Part shown: positions 6,781 through 13,134 of the stretch, piece by piece
Layout of the letters: each line of letters opens with the position of its first letter
Numbering within the stretch: position 1 is the first letter of the stretch
Translations under genes and position numbers: made by a program
The notes under the pieces: generated by a model
Told to the model about the DNA's origin: nothing
Database searches by the model: none
The model's input: only the letters and a program-made list of their open reading frames with translations
Source: Gammaproteobacteria bacterium
Lineage (GTDB): Bacteria > Pseudomonadota > Gammaproteobacteria > Chromatiales > Sedimenticolaceae
Assembly (NCBI GenBank): GCA_020445245.1
Contig: JAGRHB010000023.1
Coordinates: 1 to 13,134 of the forward strand
Reading direction: 5' to 3'
Length of the DNA: 13,134 nt

Positions 6781-6839
6781 TCGGCTCGCGAATTACCGGG
6801 GCACCTGTGCCGCGCGGACGCCCGGCGCAATCTCGCCCA

Positions 6840-7982
6840 TCAAAGGCCCAGGCGTTGCCAGGTCCAATACAGCCCGACCGCAGATATCACCAGGCTCCCG
6901 GGGATCGCCACCAGGCTGCGGTAGTACGGCCTGGTGCCAAACCACAGGCCGATGCTCAGGTAGGCCAAGCCAATCACCGCGAGCTGCCCCCCCTCGACAC
7001 CAACATTGAAGCTGATCAATGCCGTCGCAAAGGCCCTGTCGGGCATCCCGAAGTCGGACAACATACTGGCGAATCCCAGCCCGTGCAGCAGGCCGAACCC
7101 GAATACCAGTACCAGGCGGCTCTTGTGCAGCTGGCGGTGCCAGACGTTTTCGATCCCTACGTAAGCGATCGACAGCGCGATCAGCGGCTCGACAACGCGG
7201 GCAGGCAGCTCGATCAGGCCGGTCATCGCCATCGCCAGGGTCAGTGAATGGGCGATCGTGAACATCGTGATCTGCCACAGCAGCGGCCGGATCCGCGCGC
7301 TGAACAGGAACAGTCCGGTGACAAACAGGATATGGTCGAGGCCATCCGGGACGATGTGATCGAAACCGGCACCAACGTACTCGCGCACCACGTCGAGGAA
7401 CCCCGGCGTGCGAAACACCTCGCGCAGCGAAAACGGTTCACTCGGCCTGTCGTCGCGTATCCATTGCCATGCCGACCAGTGCCACTGCTGCTTGCCCTCG
7501 TCGACCTGACGAACACGTACCGCGTTGTCGCCGAATGCACTCGGGTAATACCAGGTCAATTCCCTGGTTTCCGTCGGGATATCACCCTCGAGCACGATCA
7601 GGCTGATCCGCGGTACCTTGGTGTAACCCGGCACCGGGATGTCGACCTGTGTGATCCGCGCCTGCGCCGGCCGGCCATCCAGTCGCAGCCTGATGGCGTC
7701 GAGCATGCGGTCCCTGAAGGGTTCGAAGGCCCTCGCCAGCTCCGATGACTGCAGCGCCCGCAGCCGATCGTATTCCTCCGAGGTCGGGGCCTGGCGGGTG
7801 TCCTTGTACCGGCTGTTTATCCCGGTCAGCAGCGCCTCGATGCTGGCGCGGATTTCCACTCTGAAACGCCCTTCGGTGAATACGCTGATCTCGACCAGCG
7901 CCGGCTTTACCACGTCGCCGGAACACACAGGCGCGAAGCAGGCCAGGATCAGCACGAGCAGGGTACGCGAGGGAATAAACAT
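6840..7982 (-). CDS. HupE/UreJ family membrane protein
   Basis: A 380-residue inner-membrane protein. An N-terminal signal or anchor (about residues 5-22) is followed by a periplasmic domain of roughly 170 residues. The C-terminal half then holds about six membrane segments. The family hallmark is GAGFDHIVPDGLDHILFVTG (204-223), with H209 and H217, followed by more His in membrane segments (H245 in IAHSLT, H300 in LLHGLGFA). HupE and UreJ proteins are implicated in nickel or other metal uptake for hydrogenase and urease, but long versions with an extra periplasmic domain, like this one, are often far from such genes and their role is not established. Here no hydrogenase or urease gene is in view and the gene is divergent from soxB. 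The ATG at 7980-7982 has no clear ribosome site but begins the signal sequence. Confidence 0.88.
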   Translation of the reverse strand: MFIPSRTLLVLILACFAPVCSGDVVKPALVEISVFTEGRFRVEIRASIEALLTGINSRYKDTRQAPTSEEYDRLRALQSSELARAFEPFRDRMLDAIRLRLDGRPAQARITQVDIPVPGYTKVPRISLIVLEGDIPTETRELTWYYPSAFGDNAVRVRQVDEGKQQWHWSAWQWIRDDRPSEPFSLREVFRTPGFLDVVREYVGAGFDHIVPDGLDHILFVTGLFLFSARIRPLLWQITMFTIAHSLTLAMAMTGLIELPARVVEPLIALSIAYVGIENVWHRQLHKSRLVLVFGFGLLHGLGFASMLSDFGMPDRAFATALISFNVGVEGGQLAVIGLAYLSIGLWFGTRPYYRSLVAIPGSLVISAVGLYWTWQRLGL

Positions 7983-8203
7983 GGGCTGACCGCGTCTTTA
8001 GGGGTTCGGCAGGATACGGGCGGGCCGCTGGTTTCGCCATAAGCCACGGTTTATATAAGGCTTTGCGAGTAGAGCTGCGTACAGTGCGTTGATACACTCC
8101 AGCGCCTACCCGGGCCGGCCCGTTGCGCAGTGGAACTGCAGCATCCTGCGTGTGGGCATTCTGCCAAACCGTTAAATCAAATCAACCGCGCGAGAACAGC
8201 AAC

Positions 8204-10111
8204 ATGCCAAAGATTGATCGTCGAGACTTCCTCAAGGTGATGGGGCTGGGCGCCGCCGCAACCGCGGCCCCGATTCTGTCGAGCAGGGCCTTCAGTGGCA
8301 GCGCGATGCCGGACGGGTTTTACGATCTGCCGCTCAAGGGCAATGTGCGAATCCTGCATATCACTGATGTTCACGGGCAGCTAAAGCCGGTGTATTTCCG
8401 CGAGCCCAACGTGAACCTCGGCGTCGGTGATGCCTTCGGACGTCCGCCGCATGTGGTCGGCAACAAGCTGCTGGATGCCATGGGGCTCAAACCCGCCACA
8501 CCGGAGTCCTATGCGTACACCTATCTCGATTTCGATGCGGCTGCACTGAAATATGGGCGCACCGGCGGCTATGCGCACATGAAGACGCTGCTCGACCGGC
8601 TGCGCGACCAGGCCGGCGGCCGTGAAAACACACTTACCCTCGACGGCGGCGATCTGTGGCAGGGCTCGGGCACGTCACTTTGGACGCGCGGCGTAGACAT
8701 GGTCGAGGCATCCAACATACTGGGGCTGGACATCATGGTCGGCCACTGGGAATTCACCTACAAAGAGGACGAAGTGCTGTCCAACGTCGCTCTGTTCCGC
8801 GGTGACTTCATCGGCCAGAACGTGCGCGTCAAGCCTGACTCGTTGTTCGGCGACTCCTACCCTGCACTGGTCGAGAAATACGACGGTCGTGGCCTGTTCG
8901 ACGAGGACAACGGCTACGCCTTCCAGCCCTATGTGATCAAGGAGATCAACGGCGCCCGCATCGCGGTCGTCGGCCAGGCCTTCCCGCGCACCGCCAACGC
9001 CAACCCGCAGGAATTCTTCCCGGACTGGTCGTTCGGTCTGCGCGAAGACGACATGGTCGCGCTGGTGCAGAGGATCCGCGAAGAGGAGAAACCACATGCG
9101 GTGGTACTGCTGTCGCACAACGGCATGGACGTCGACATCAAGATGGCCGAGCGCGTACCCGGGCTGAATGCCGTGTTCGGCGGCCACACCCACGACGGCA
9201 TCCCGCAGCCGATCAAGGTCAAGAATGTCGAGGGCCACGACTGCTGGGTGACCAATGCCGGCTCGAACAGCAAGTATGTCGGCGTGATGGATTTTGACAT
9301 CCAGGACGGCGAACTCAAGGGCATGCACTACAAGATGCTGCCGGTGATTACCGACTGGCTGCCGGCCGACAAGGAGATGGAGGCCTTCATCAACCAGATG
9401 CGCCAGACGAAGTACGATGAAAAGATCGTCGAGTCACGGCGCAGCGACCTGTTCTTCAACAAGGATCGTCTGGGCAAGACCTTCGAGGAGATCCTTTCGG
9501 AGAAGCTCGCGATCGCCGACCGTACCCTTTACCGCCGTGGCAACTTCATGGGTACCTGGGACCAGGTGCTGTGCAACGCGCTGCGCCACGAATACGATGC
9601 CGATATCGCCCTGTCGGCCGGTGTGCGCTGGGGGACGACCACGCTGGAAGGCGACTGGATCACGATGGAAGACGTGATGACCCAGTGCTCGATGACCTAC
9701 GCCGAGACCTATGTCGCGGAGATGACTGGCGCCGAGCTCATCAACATGCTCGAGGGCGTCGCGGACAACCTGTTCGATCCGGACCCGTACCTGCAGTCGG
9801 GCGGTGACATGGTGCGCGTCGGCGGTCTCGACTACACCATCGACCCGTCCCAGAAACTCGGTCATCGCATCACCGACGTACAACTGGACAATGGCCACGT
9901 GATCGAGGCCGACCACAAGTACAAAGTTGCCGGCTGGGCCACCGTCAACCGCACGCCGGAAGGCCGGTTGATGTGGGACGTGGTGCGTGACTACATCCTG
10001 GCGAAGAAAGGCGCTGACCACGTGCTCAAGTTGCCGAAGATAAACCACCCCAAGCTCGTGAACGTGAAGGCAAACCCGGGCATCGCCGACTACCCGGGCG
10101 AGTGGAGCTGA
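8204..10111 (+). CDS. soxB: Thiosulfohydrolase SoxB
   Basis: A 635-residue periplasmic enzyme of the Sox thiosulfate-oxidation system. SoxB hydrolyses the terminal sulfone of the sulfur chain bound to the SoxYZ carrier, releasing sulfate, with two manganese ions. A short Tat signal (RRDFLKVMG, residues 6-14) directs export. Metal motifs of the 5'-nucleotidase/metallophosphatase fold are intact: DVHGQ (55-59), LDGGD (146-150), LSHNG (303-307) and GGHTHD (326-331). The third motif reads VGHWEFTY (179-186) where 5'-nucleotidases have GNHEF, a SoxB hallmark. The C-terminal block with GVRWGTTTLEGDWITMEDV is also SoxB-like. The frame is open from 8123, but the ATG at 8204 gives a normal Tat N-terminus. 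It stands alone here, without soxXAYZ or soxCD, and is followed by a strong terminator, so it is probably monocistronic. Confidence 0.96.
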   Translation: MPKIDRRDFLKVMGLGAAATAAPILSSRAFSGSAMPDGFYDLPLKGNVRILHITDVHGQLKPVYFREPNVNLGVGDAFGRPPHVVGNKLLDAMGLKPATPESYAYTYLDFDAAALKYGRTGGYAHMKTLLDRLRDQAGGRENTLTLDGGDLWQGSGTSLWTRGVDMVEASNILGLDIMVGHWEFTYKEDEVLSNVALFRGDFIGQNVRVKPDSLFGDSYPALVEKYDGRGLFDEDNGYAFQPYVIKEINGARIAVVGQAFPRTANANPQEFFPDWSFGLREDDMVALVQRIREEEKPHAVVLLSHNGMDVDIKMAERVPGLNAVFGGHTHDGIPQPIKVKNVEGHDCWVTNAGSNSKYVGVMDFDIQDGELKGMHYKMLPVITDWLPADKEMEAFINQMRQTKYDEKIVESRRSDLFFNKDRLGKTFEEILSEKLAIADRTLYRRGNFMGTWDQVLCNALRHEYDADIALSAGVRWGTTTLEGDWITMEDVMTQCSMTYAETYVAEMTGAELINMLEGVADNLFDPDPYLQSGGDMVRVGGLDYTIDPSQKLGHRITDVQLDNGHVIEADHKYKVAGWATVNRTPEGRLMWDVVRDYILAKKGADHVLKLPKINHPKLVNVKANPGIADYPGEWS

Positions 10112-10138
10112 GCGCCCGGGAAGGGGCCGGCAAATAAG

Positions 10139-10167
10139 AAGGCGGGGCTCCAACCCCGCCTTTTTTT
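10139..10167 (+). terminator. Rho-independent terminator after soxB
   Basis: AAGGCGGGG (10139-10147), loop CTCCAA, then CCCCGCCTT (10154-10162) forms a perfect 9-base stem, and a run of seven T covers 10161-10167. It lies 28 bases after the soxB stop. The same stem read leftward is followed by a moderately T-rich stretch, so it may also end the convergent sugar-nucleotide gene. Confidence 0.92.
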
Positions 10168-10208
10168 GCCTTGGCTGCAGCGGCCCGTAGTCGCAGCGAT
10201 CCCGATTT

Positions 10209-11186
10209 CTACACGCTGCCCCTCGCCAACATCGCCTCGAAGTACGTGATCGTCGACCGCAGCCCCTCATGCAATGGCGTCTTCGGTTCCCAGCCAAGCT
10301 CTTTCCTGGCGAGCGTGATATCCGGTTGGCGCTGGCGGGGATCGTCCTGAGGCAGTGGCTGATAGACCAGCGGTGAACGTGAACCGGTGAGCTCAAGAAT
10401 GGCCTGTGCCAGCTCGAGCATGCTGAACTCGTCGGGGTTGCCGAGGTTGACCGGGCCGGTCACGCCGTCAGGACTCTCCATCAGGCGCACGATCCCGTCG
10501 ATCAGGTCATCGACGTAACAGAACGAACGCGTCTGCCGGCCGTCACCATAAAGCGTGAGCGGCCGGTTCTGCAGTGCCTGCACGATGAAGTTGGAGACCA
10601 CCCGGCCATCGTTGGGATGCATCCGTGAACCGTAGGTATTGAAGATCCGTGCAACCTTGATGTCGAGGCCGTGCTGGCGGCGGTAATCGAAGAACAGCGT
10701 CTCCGCGCAGCGCTTGCCTTCGTCGTAACAGGACCGTGGACCGGTCGGATTCACGTTGCCCCAGTAGTGCTCCGGCTGCGGATGTATCGCCGGATCGCCG
10801 TAGACCTCGCTGGTCGATGCCTGAAAGATCCTTGCCTTGAGCCGTTTCGCAAGGCCCAGCATGTTGATCGCCCCGTGCACACTGGTCTTCGTGGTCTGCA
10901 CCGGATCGTATTGGTAATGCACAGGCGATGCCGGGCAGGCAAGGTTGTAGATCTCGTCGACCTCGACGTACAGCGGGAATGTCACGTCGTGGCGCATCAG
11001 CTCGAAAAAACCCGCATGTGGCCGCGAGGCGTCAAGCAGGTGGGCGATGTTGTCCTTTGTACCGGTGAAGAAATTGTCGAGACAGATCACATCGTGGCCT
11101 GCGGCGAGCAGGCGTTCACACAGATGCGAGCCGAGAAAGCCGGCGCCGCCGGTGACGAGAATGCGTTTTCTGATGGCGTAGTTCAT
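10209..11186 (-). CDS. UDP-glucuronate decarboxylase-like NAD-dependent epimerase/dehydratase (UDP-xylose synthase)
   Basis: A 325-residue cytoplasmic short-chain dehydrogenase of the extended type. It has the NAD-binding glycine motif [11 protein letters not shown] (11-21), the Ser/Thr-Glu segment [10 protein letters not shown] (123-132), and catalytic Y154 and K158 in [11 protein letters not shown]. The YDEGKR form and the C-terminal segment [13 protein letters not shown] are characteristic of UDP-glucuronate decarboxylases, which make UDP-xylose from UDP-glucuronate; the length also fits. dTDP-glucose 4,6-dehydratases are the nearest alternative. The frame is open to 11309, but the ATG at 11184-11186 has GAGGA just upstream and starts at the first family strand. 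UDP-xylose would feed surface polysaccharide, perhaps together with the glycosyltransferase-like gene at 3216-4991, although the two are not adjacent. No glycosyltransferase flanks it directly. Confidence 0.92.
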   Translation of the reverse strand: MNYAIRKRILVTGGAGFLGSHLCERLLAAGHDVICLDNFFTGTKDNIAHLLDASRPHAGFFELMRHDVTFPLYVEVDEIYNLACPASPVHYQYDPVQTTKTSVHGAINMLGLAKRLKARIFQASTSEVYGDPAIHPQPEHYWGNVNPTGPRSCYDEGKRCAETLFFDYRRQHGLDIKVARIFNTYGSRMHPNDGRVVSNFIVQALQNRPLTLYGDGRQTRSFCYVDDLIDGIVRLMESPDGVTGPVNLGNPDEFSMLELAQAILELTGSRSPLVYQPLPQDDPRQRQPDITLARKELGWEPKTPLHEGLRSTITYFEAMLARGSV

Positions 11187-11350
11187 GTTTCCTCGGGCCC
11201 GAAATGCGGCTGTCATCGAAAATGGCTCCACCGGACACCGGCTGCTGAGCGCACGGTAATCCGAAGATCCTGGGAGGTTCTCGGCAGCTCCCCCCGTGAG
11301 GTTGAGCAATTAACGCAAGCCATTGTCGCCGTGACCGGTCGATCGATGTA

Positions 11351-11377
11351 TTGGCAGTCCCCTGCGTACACTACAAT
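11351..11377 (+). promoter_or_regulatory. Weak candidate promoter for the macA-macB operon
   Basis: TTGGCA (11351-11356) and TACAAT (11372-11377) resemble -35 and -10 boxes, but the spacer is only 15 bases. It lies about 105 bases before the macA ATG. The rest of the 295-base gap between the divergent genes (11187-11481) holds a short GC hairpin (11441-11457) and nothing else I can name. Confidence 0.3.
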
Positions 11378-11481
11378 ACCGCTGTCGATATCCCCCGACA
11401 GCCCTGCGCAGCCGGGGGCAAGGACATGAATTGATCCATCCGGGCGGGGAACGCCCGCCTCGTTACCCTGTCGAACCTGCC

Positions 11482-12675
11482 ATGCCCGCCACCAGCAAGA
11501 AGCCCTTCCTCATTCTCCTCACCACCCTGGTGCTGGTGGTCTTCGCCGCCTGGTGGCTGCAGCAGACGCCCGATACCGACCCACTGCCGGATTACACCAG
11601 GGTCAAGGTGCAGCGTGGTGACCTCGCTGCCGTGGTTTCGGCCACCGGTACCCTCAACCCGGTCAATACGGTGCAGGTCGGCAGCCAGGTATCCGGTACC
11701 ATCTTGCACCTGCACGCCGATTTCAATGACAGCGTGCGCAAGGGTCAGGTCATTGCCCAGATCGACCCCGCCGTTTTCCGCGCCAAGCTGGCCGAGGCCG
11801 AGGCCAATCTGAAAAGCGCCAGGGCCGGTGTCGACAAGGCCTGGGTGAGCGTGCTCGACGCCAAGCGTGAACTGGAGCGCCAGAGCAACCTGTTCGCCAA
11901 GACGCTGGTCGCCGAGAACGTGCTCGATGCCGCGCGCTTCGCCTATGACTCCGCACGGGTGGAACACCAGGTGAAGCAGGCGGAAGTCGCCCAGGCGGAA
12001 GCGGCACGTGAGCGCGAGCAGGTGAACCTGGCCTACACGACCATCTACACACCGATCGATGGCGTGGTGATCTCCCGCGACGTCGACGTCGGACAGACAG
12101 TGGCCGCGAGCCTGCAGGCCCCGACACTGTTCACCATCGCAAACGACCTGACCCGCATGCAGGTCGATGCCGATGTCGACGAGTCGTTCATCGGCGATGT
12201 CCGCGAGGGACAACCGGTTCGGTTCACGGTGTTTGCATATCCCAGCCGCGAGTTTACCGGTCGCGTCGCCCAGGTGCGGTTGCAGCCCAAAATCGAATCC
12301 GGCGTGGTGAAGTACAACAGCATCATCCATGTCGACAATACCGACCTCGCGCTCAAACCCGGCATGACCGCGACCGTGTCGATCGAGACGGCGCGCCACG
12401 CGGATGTACTGCAGCTGCCCGGCTCGGCACTGCGTTTCGTACCCGACTGGCCGGAAAAGGAACTGGCTGCGCTGCGCAAGGACCTGAAGACTGACGAACG
12501 TATCGTGTGGGCGGCCGACGACAGCGGCCTGAGGCCGATCAAGGTAACGACCGGGATCATCGGTGAACGCTTTGTCGAGGTCCAAAGTGACGCGCTGGAG
12601 GCGGGCATGGAAGTGGCCGTGCCGGAGAAACGCAAGACCGAAAAGAAACGCCGGTTCGGCCTCAGCCTGTTCTGA
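11482..12675 (+). CDS. macA: Periplasmic adaptor (membrane fusion) protein, MacA-like
   Basis: A 397-residue HlyD/MacA-type adaptor that would link an inner-membrane ABC transporter of MacB type to an outer-membrane channel. An N-terminal membrane anchor (residues 8-28, PFLILLTTLVLVVFAAWW) is followed by the first half of a lipoyl domain (VQVGSQVSGTILHLHADFNDSVRKGQVIAQID, split at 65-80 and 81-95). Next come an alpha-helical hairpin rich in Ala/Glu/Gln (about 97-180), the second lipoyl half (PIDGVVISRDVDVGQTV, 191-207), and beta-barrel and membrane-proximal domains to residue 381. The C-terminus is basic (KRKTEKKRR). I start at the ATG at 11482 because it begins the anchor; no ribosome site is clear. 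A TTG at 11431 in frame would add 17 residues. The ABC gene begins seven bases after the stop. The substrate (macrolide, peptide, lipid or siderophore-like) cannot be told. Confidence 0.92.
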   Translation: MPATSKKPFLILLTTLVLVVFAAWWLQQTPDTDPLPDYTRVKVQRGDLAAVVSATGTLNPVNTVQVGSQVSGTILHLHADFNDSVRKGQVIAQIDPAVFRAKLAEAEANLKSARAGVDKAWVSVLDAKRELERQSNLFAKTLVAENVLDAARFAYDSARVEHQVKQAEVAQAEAAREREQVNLAYTTIYTPIDGVVISRDVDVGQTVAASLQAPTLFTIANDLTRMQVDADVDESFIGDVREGQPVRFTVFAYPSREFTGRVAQVRLQPKIESGVVKYNSIIHVDNTDLALKPGMTATVSIETARHADVLQLPGSALRFVPDWPEKELAALRKDLKTDERIVWAADDSGLRPIKVTTGIIGERFVEVQSDALEAGMEVAVPEKRKTEKKRRFGLSLF

Positions 12676-12682
12676 GCCGGTC

Positions 12683-13134
12683 ATGAGCGGTCCGGTCATC
12701 GAAGTCAGCGAGCTGCACAAGACCTATGCACTGGACGGCGTCGATGTGCACGCGCTGCGCGGCATCGACCTGACCGTGCAGGCCGGCGAATTCGTCGCCA
12801 TCATGGGGCCATCAGGTTCCGGCAAGTCGACGCTGATGAACATACTCGGCTGCCTGGATGCACCCGACCGTGGCCGCTACATACTGCAGGGGCGTGATGT
12901 CACCGAGCTGGACCCGGACCAGCTCGCCGAACTGCGAAACCGCGAGATCGGTTTCGTTTTCCAGAACTTCAACCTGCTGCCACGCACCAGTGCGTTGGAG
13001 AATGTCGAGACCCCGCTGATCTACGCCGGTATCGGTCGCGCCGAACGCCGAAGGCGCGCCACCGAGGCACTGCAAGGAATGGGACTGGGCGACCGCCTGG
13101 CCAGCCAGCCGAGCCAGCTGTCCGGCGGCCAGCA
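12683..13134 (+). CDS. macB: MacB-type ABC transporter ATP-binding domain (C-terminus beyond window)
   Basis: The first 150 residues are in the window and the frame is open at its end. Walker A is GPSGSGKST (42-50), followed by LMNILGCLDAPDRG (51-64), which is close to E. coli MacB. The Q-loop is FVFQNFNLLP (91-100, Q94) and the signature LSGGQ (146-150) lies at the window edge. The ATG at 12683-12685 lies seven bases after the macA stop. With the adaptor it would form a mechanotransmission-type exporter driven by ATP. Whether the permease is fused (true MacB) or separate (LolD/YknY-like with a following permease gene) cannot be seen here. Confidence 0.9.
   Translation, partial: MSGPVIEVSELHKTYALDGVDVHALRGIDLTVQAGEFVAIMGPSGSGKSTLMNILGCLDAPDRGRYILQGRDVTELDPDQLAELRNREIGFVFQNFNLLPRTSALENVETPLIYAGIGRAERRRRATEALQGMGLGDRLASQPSQLSGGQ

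Noticed and set aside
8040..8110. AT-rich patch TTTATATAAGG as promoter between the HupE-like gene and soxB
   Set aside because: A -10-like box may exist on either strand, but no matching -35 at normal spacing was found, so I do not assign a direction.
11351..11365. Sigma-54-like TTGGCAG...TGCG before macA
   Set aside because: Only 9 bases lie between GG and GC instead of 10, and both boxes deviate from consensus.
11441..11457. GC hairpin CGGGCG-GGGAA-CGCCCG upstream of macA
   Set aside because: Six-base stem in GC-rich DNA with no T-run; likely chance.
11371..12720. Minus-strand open frame of 449 codons opposite macA
   Set aside because: Complete overlap with the well-supported macA gene and no family features of its own.
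1..13134. tRNA or rRNA genes, CRISPR arrays, insertion sequences, phage attachment sites
   Set aside because: No cloverleaf or rRNA-like segment, no regularly spaced repeats, and no transposase or integrase motif in any strand.

Overview
The window is GC-rich chromosomal DNA from a bacterium, most likely a sulfur-oxidising gammaproteobacterium (Chromatiales-like). This rests on gene content and on the look of the proteins (soxB, cyanase, a HupE/UreJ-type protein, MacAB-type efflux), not on any search. Nine complete protein genes are present, plus two cut by the window ends. I saw no RNA gene, CRISPR array, insertion sequence or prophage.

Positions 1-1855 form a cyanate/nitrogen module. A Tat-exported substrate-binding protein (partial) and an ABC ATPase of the nitrate/taurine/cyanate class run leftward. 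The cyanase gene cynS runs rightward. The 287-base gap between them holds two divergent sigma-54 (RpoN) promoter elements. One is perfect (TGGCAC-N5-TTGCA) before cynS; the other has one mismatch and faces the transporter. Two short inverted repeats lie between them. This points to nitrogen-regulated uptake of cyanate (or a related anion) and its breakdown to ammonia and CO2.

Positions 1897-6654 (minus strand) hold a compact three-gene operon: a thiamine-diphosphate (ThDP) enzyme of the acetolactate synthase/decarboxylase superfamily, a large protein with a GT-A glycosyltransferase-like domain, and a CapK/PaaK-like adenylate-forming enzyme. The last two genes overlap by ATGA. The set is probably for a modified glycan or glycoconjugate, but I do not recognise it as a described pathway. 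Its leader carries a perfect 7-3-7 inverted repeat.

Positions 6840-10111 hold a HupE/UreJ-like membrane protein (minus strand) divergent from soxB, the Tat-exported thiosulfohydrolase of the Sox thiosulfate-oxidation system. No other sox gene lies in the window. A strong hairpin terminator follows soxB.

Positions 10209-13134 hold a UDP-glucuronate decarboxylase-like (UDP-xylose synthase) sugar-nucleotide enzyme on the minus strand. Divergent from it is a macA-macB-type tripartite efflux pair, with macB truncated by the window end.
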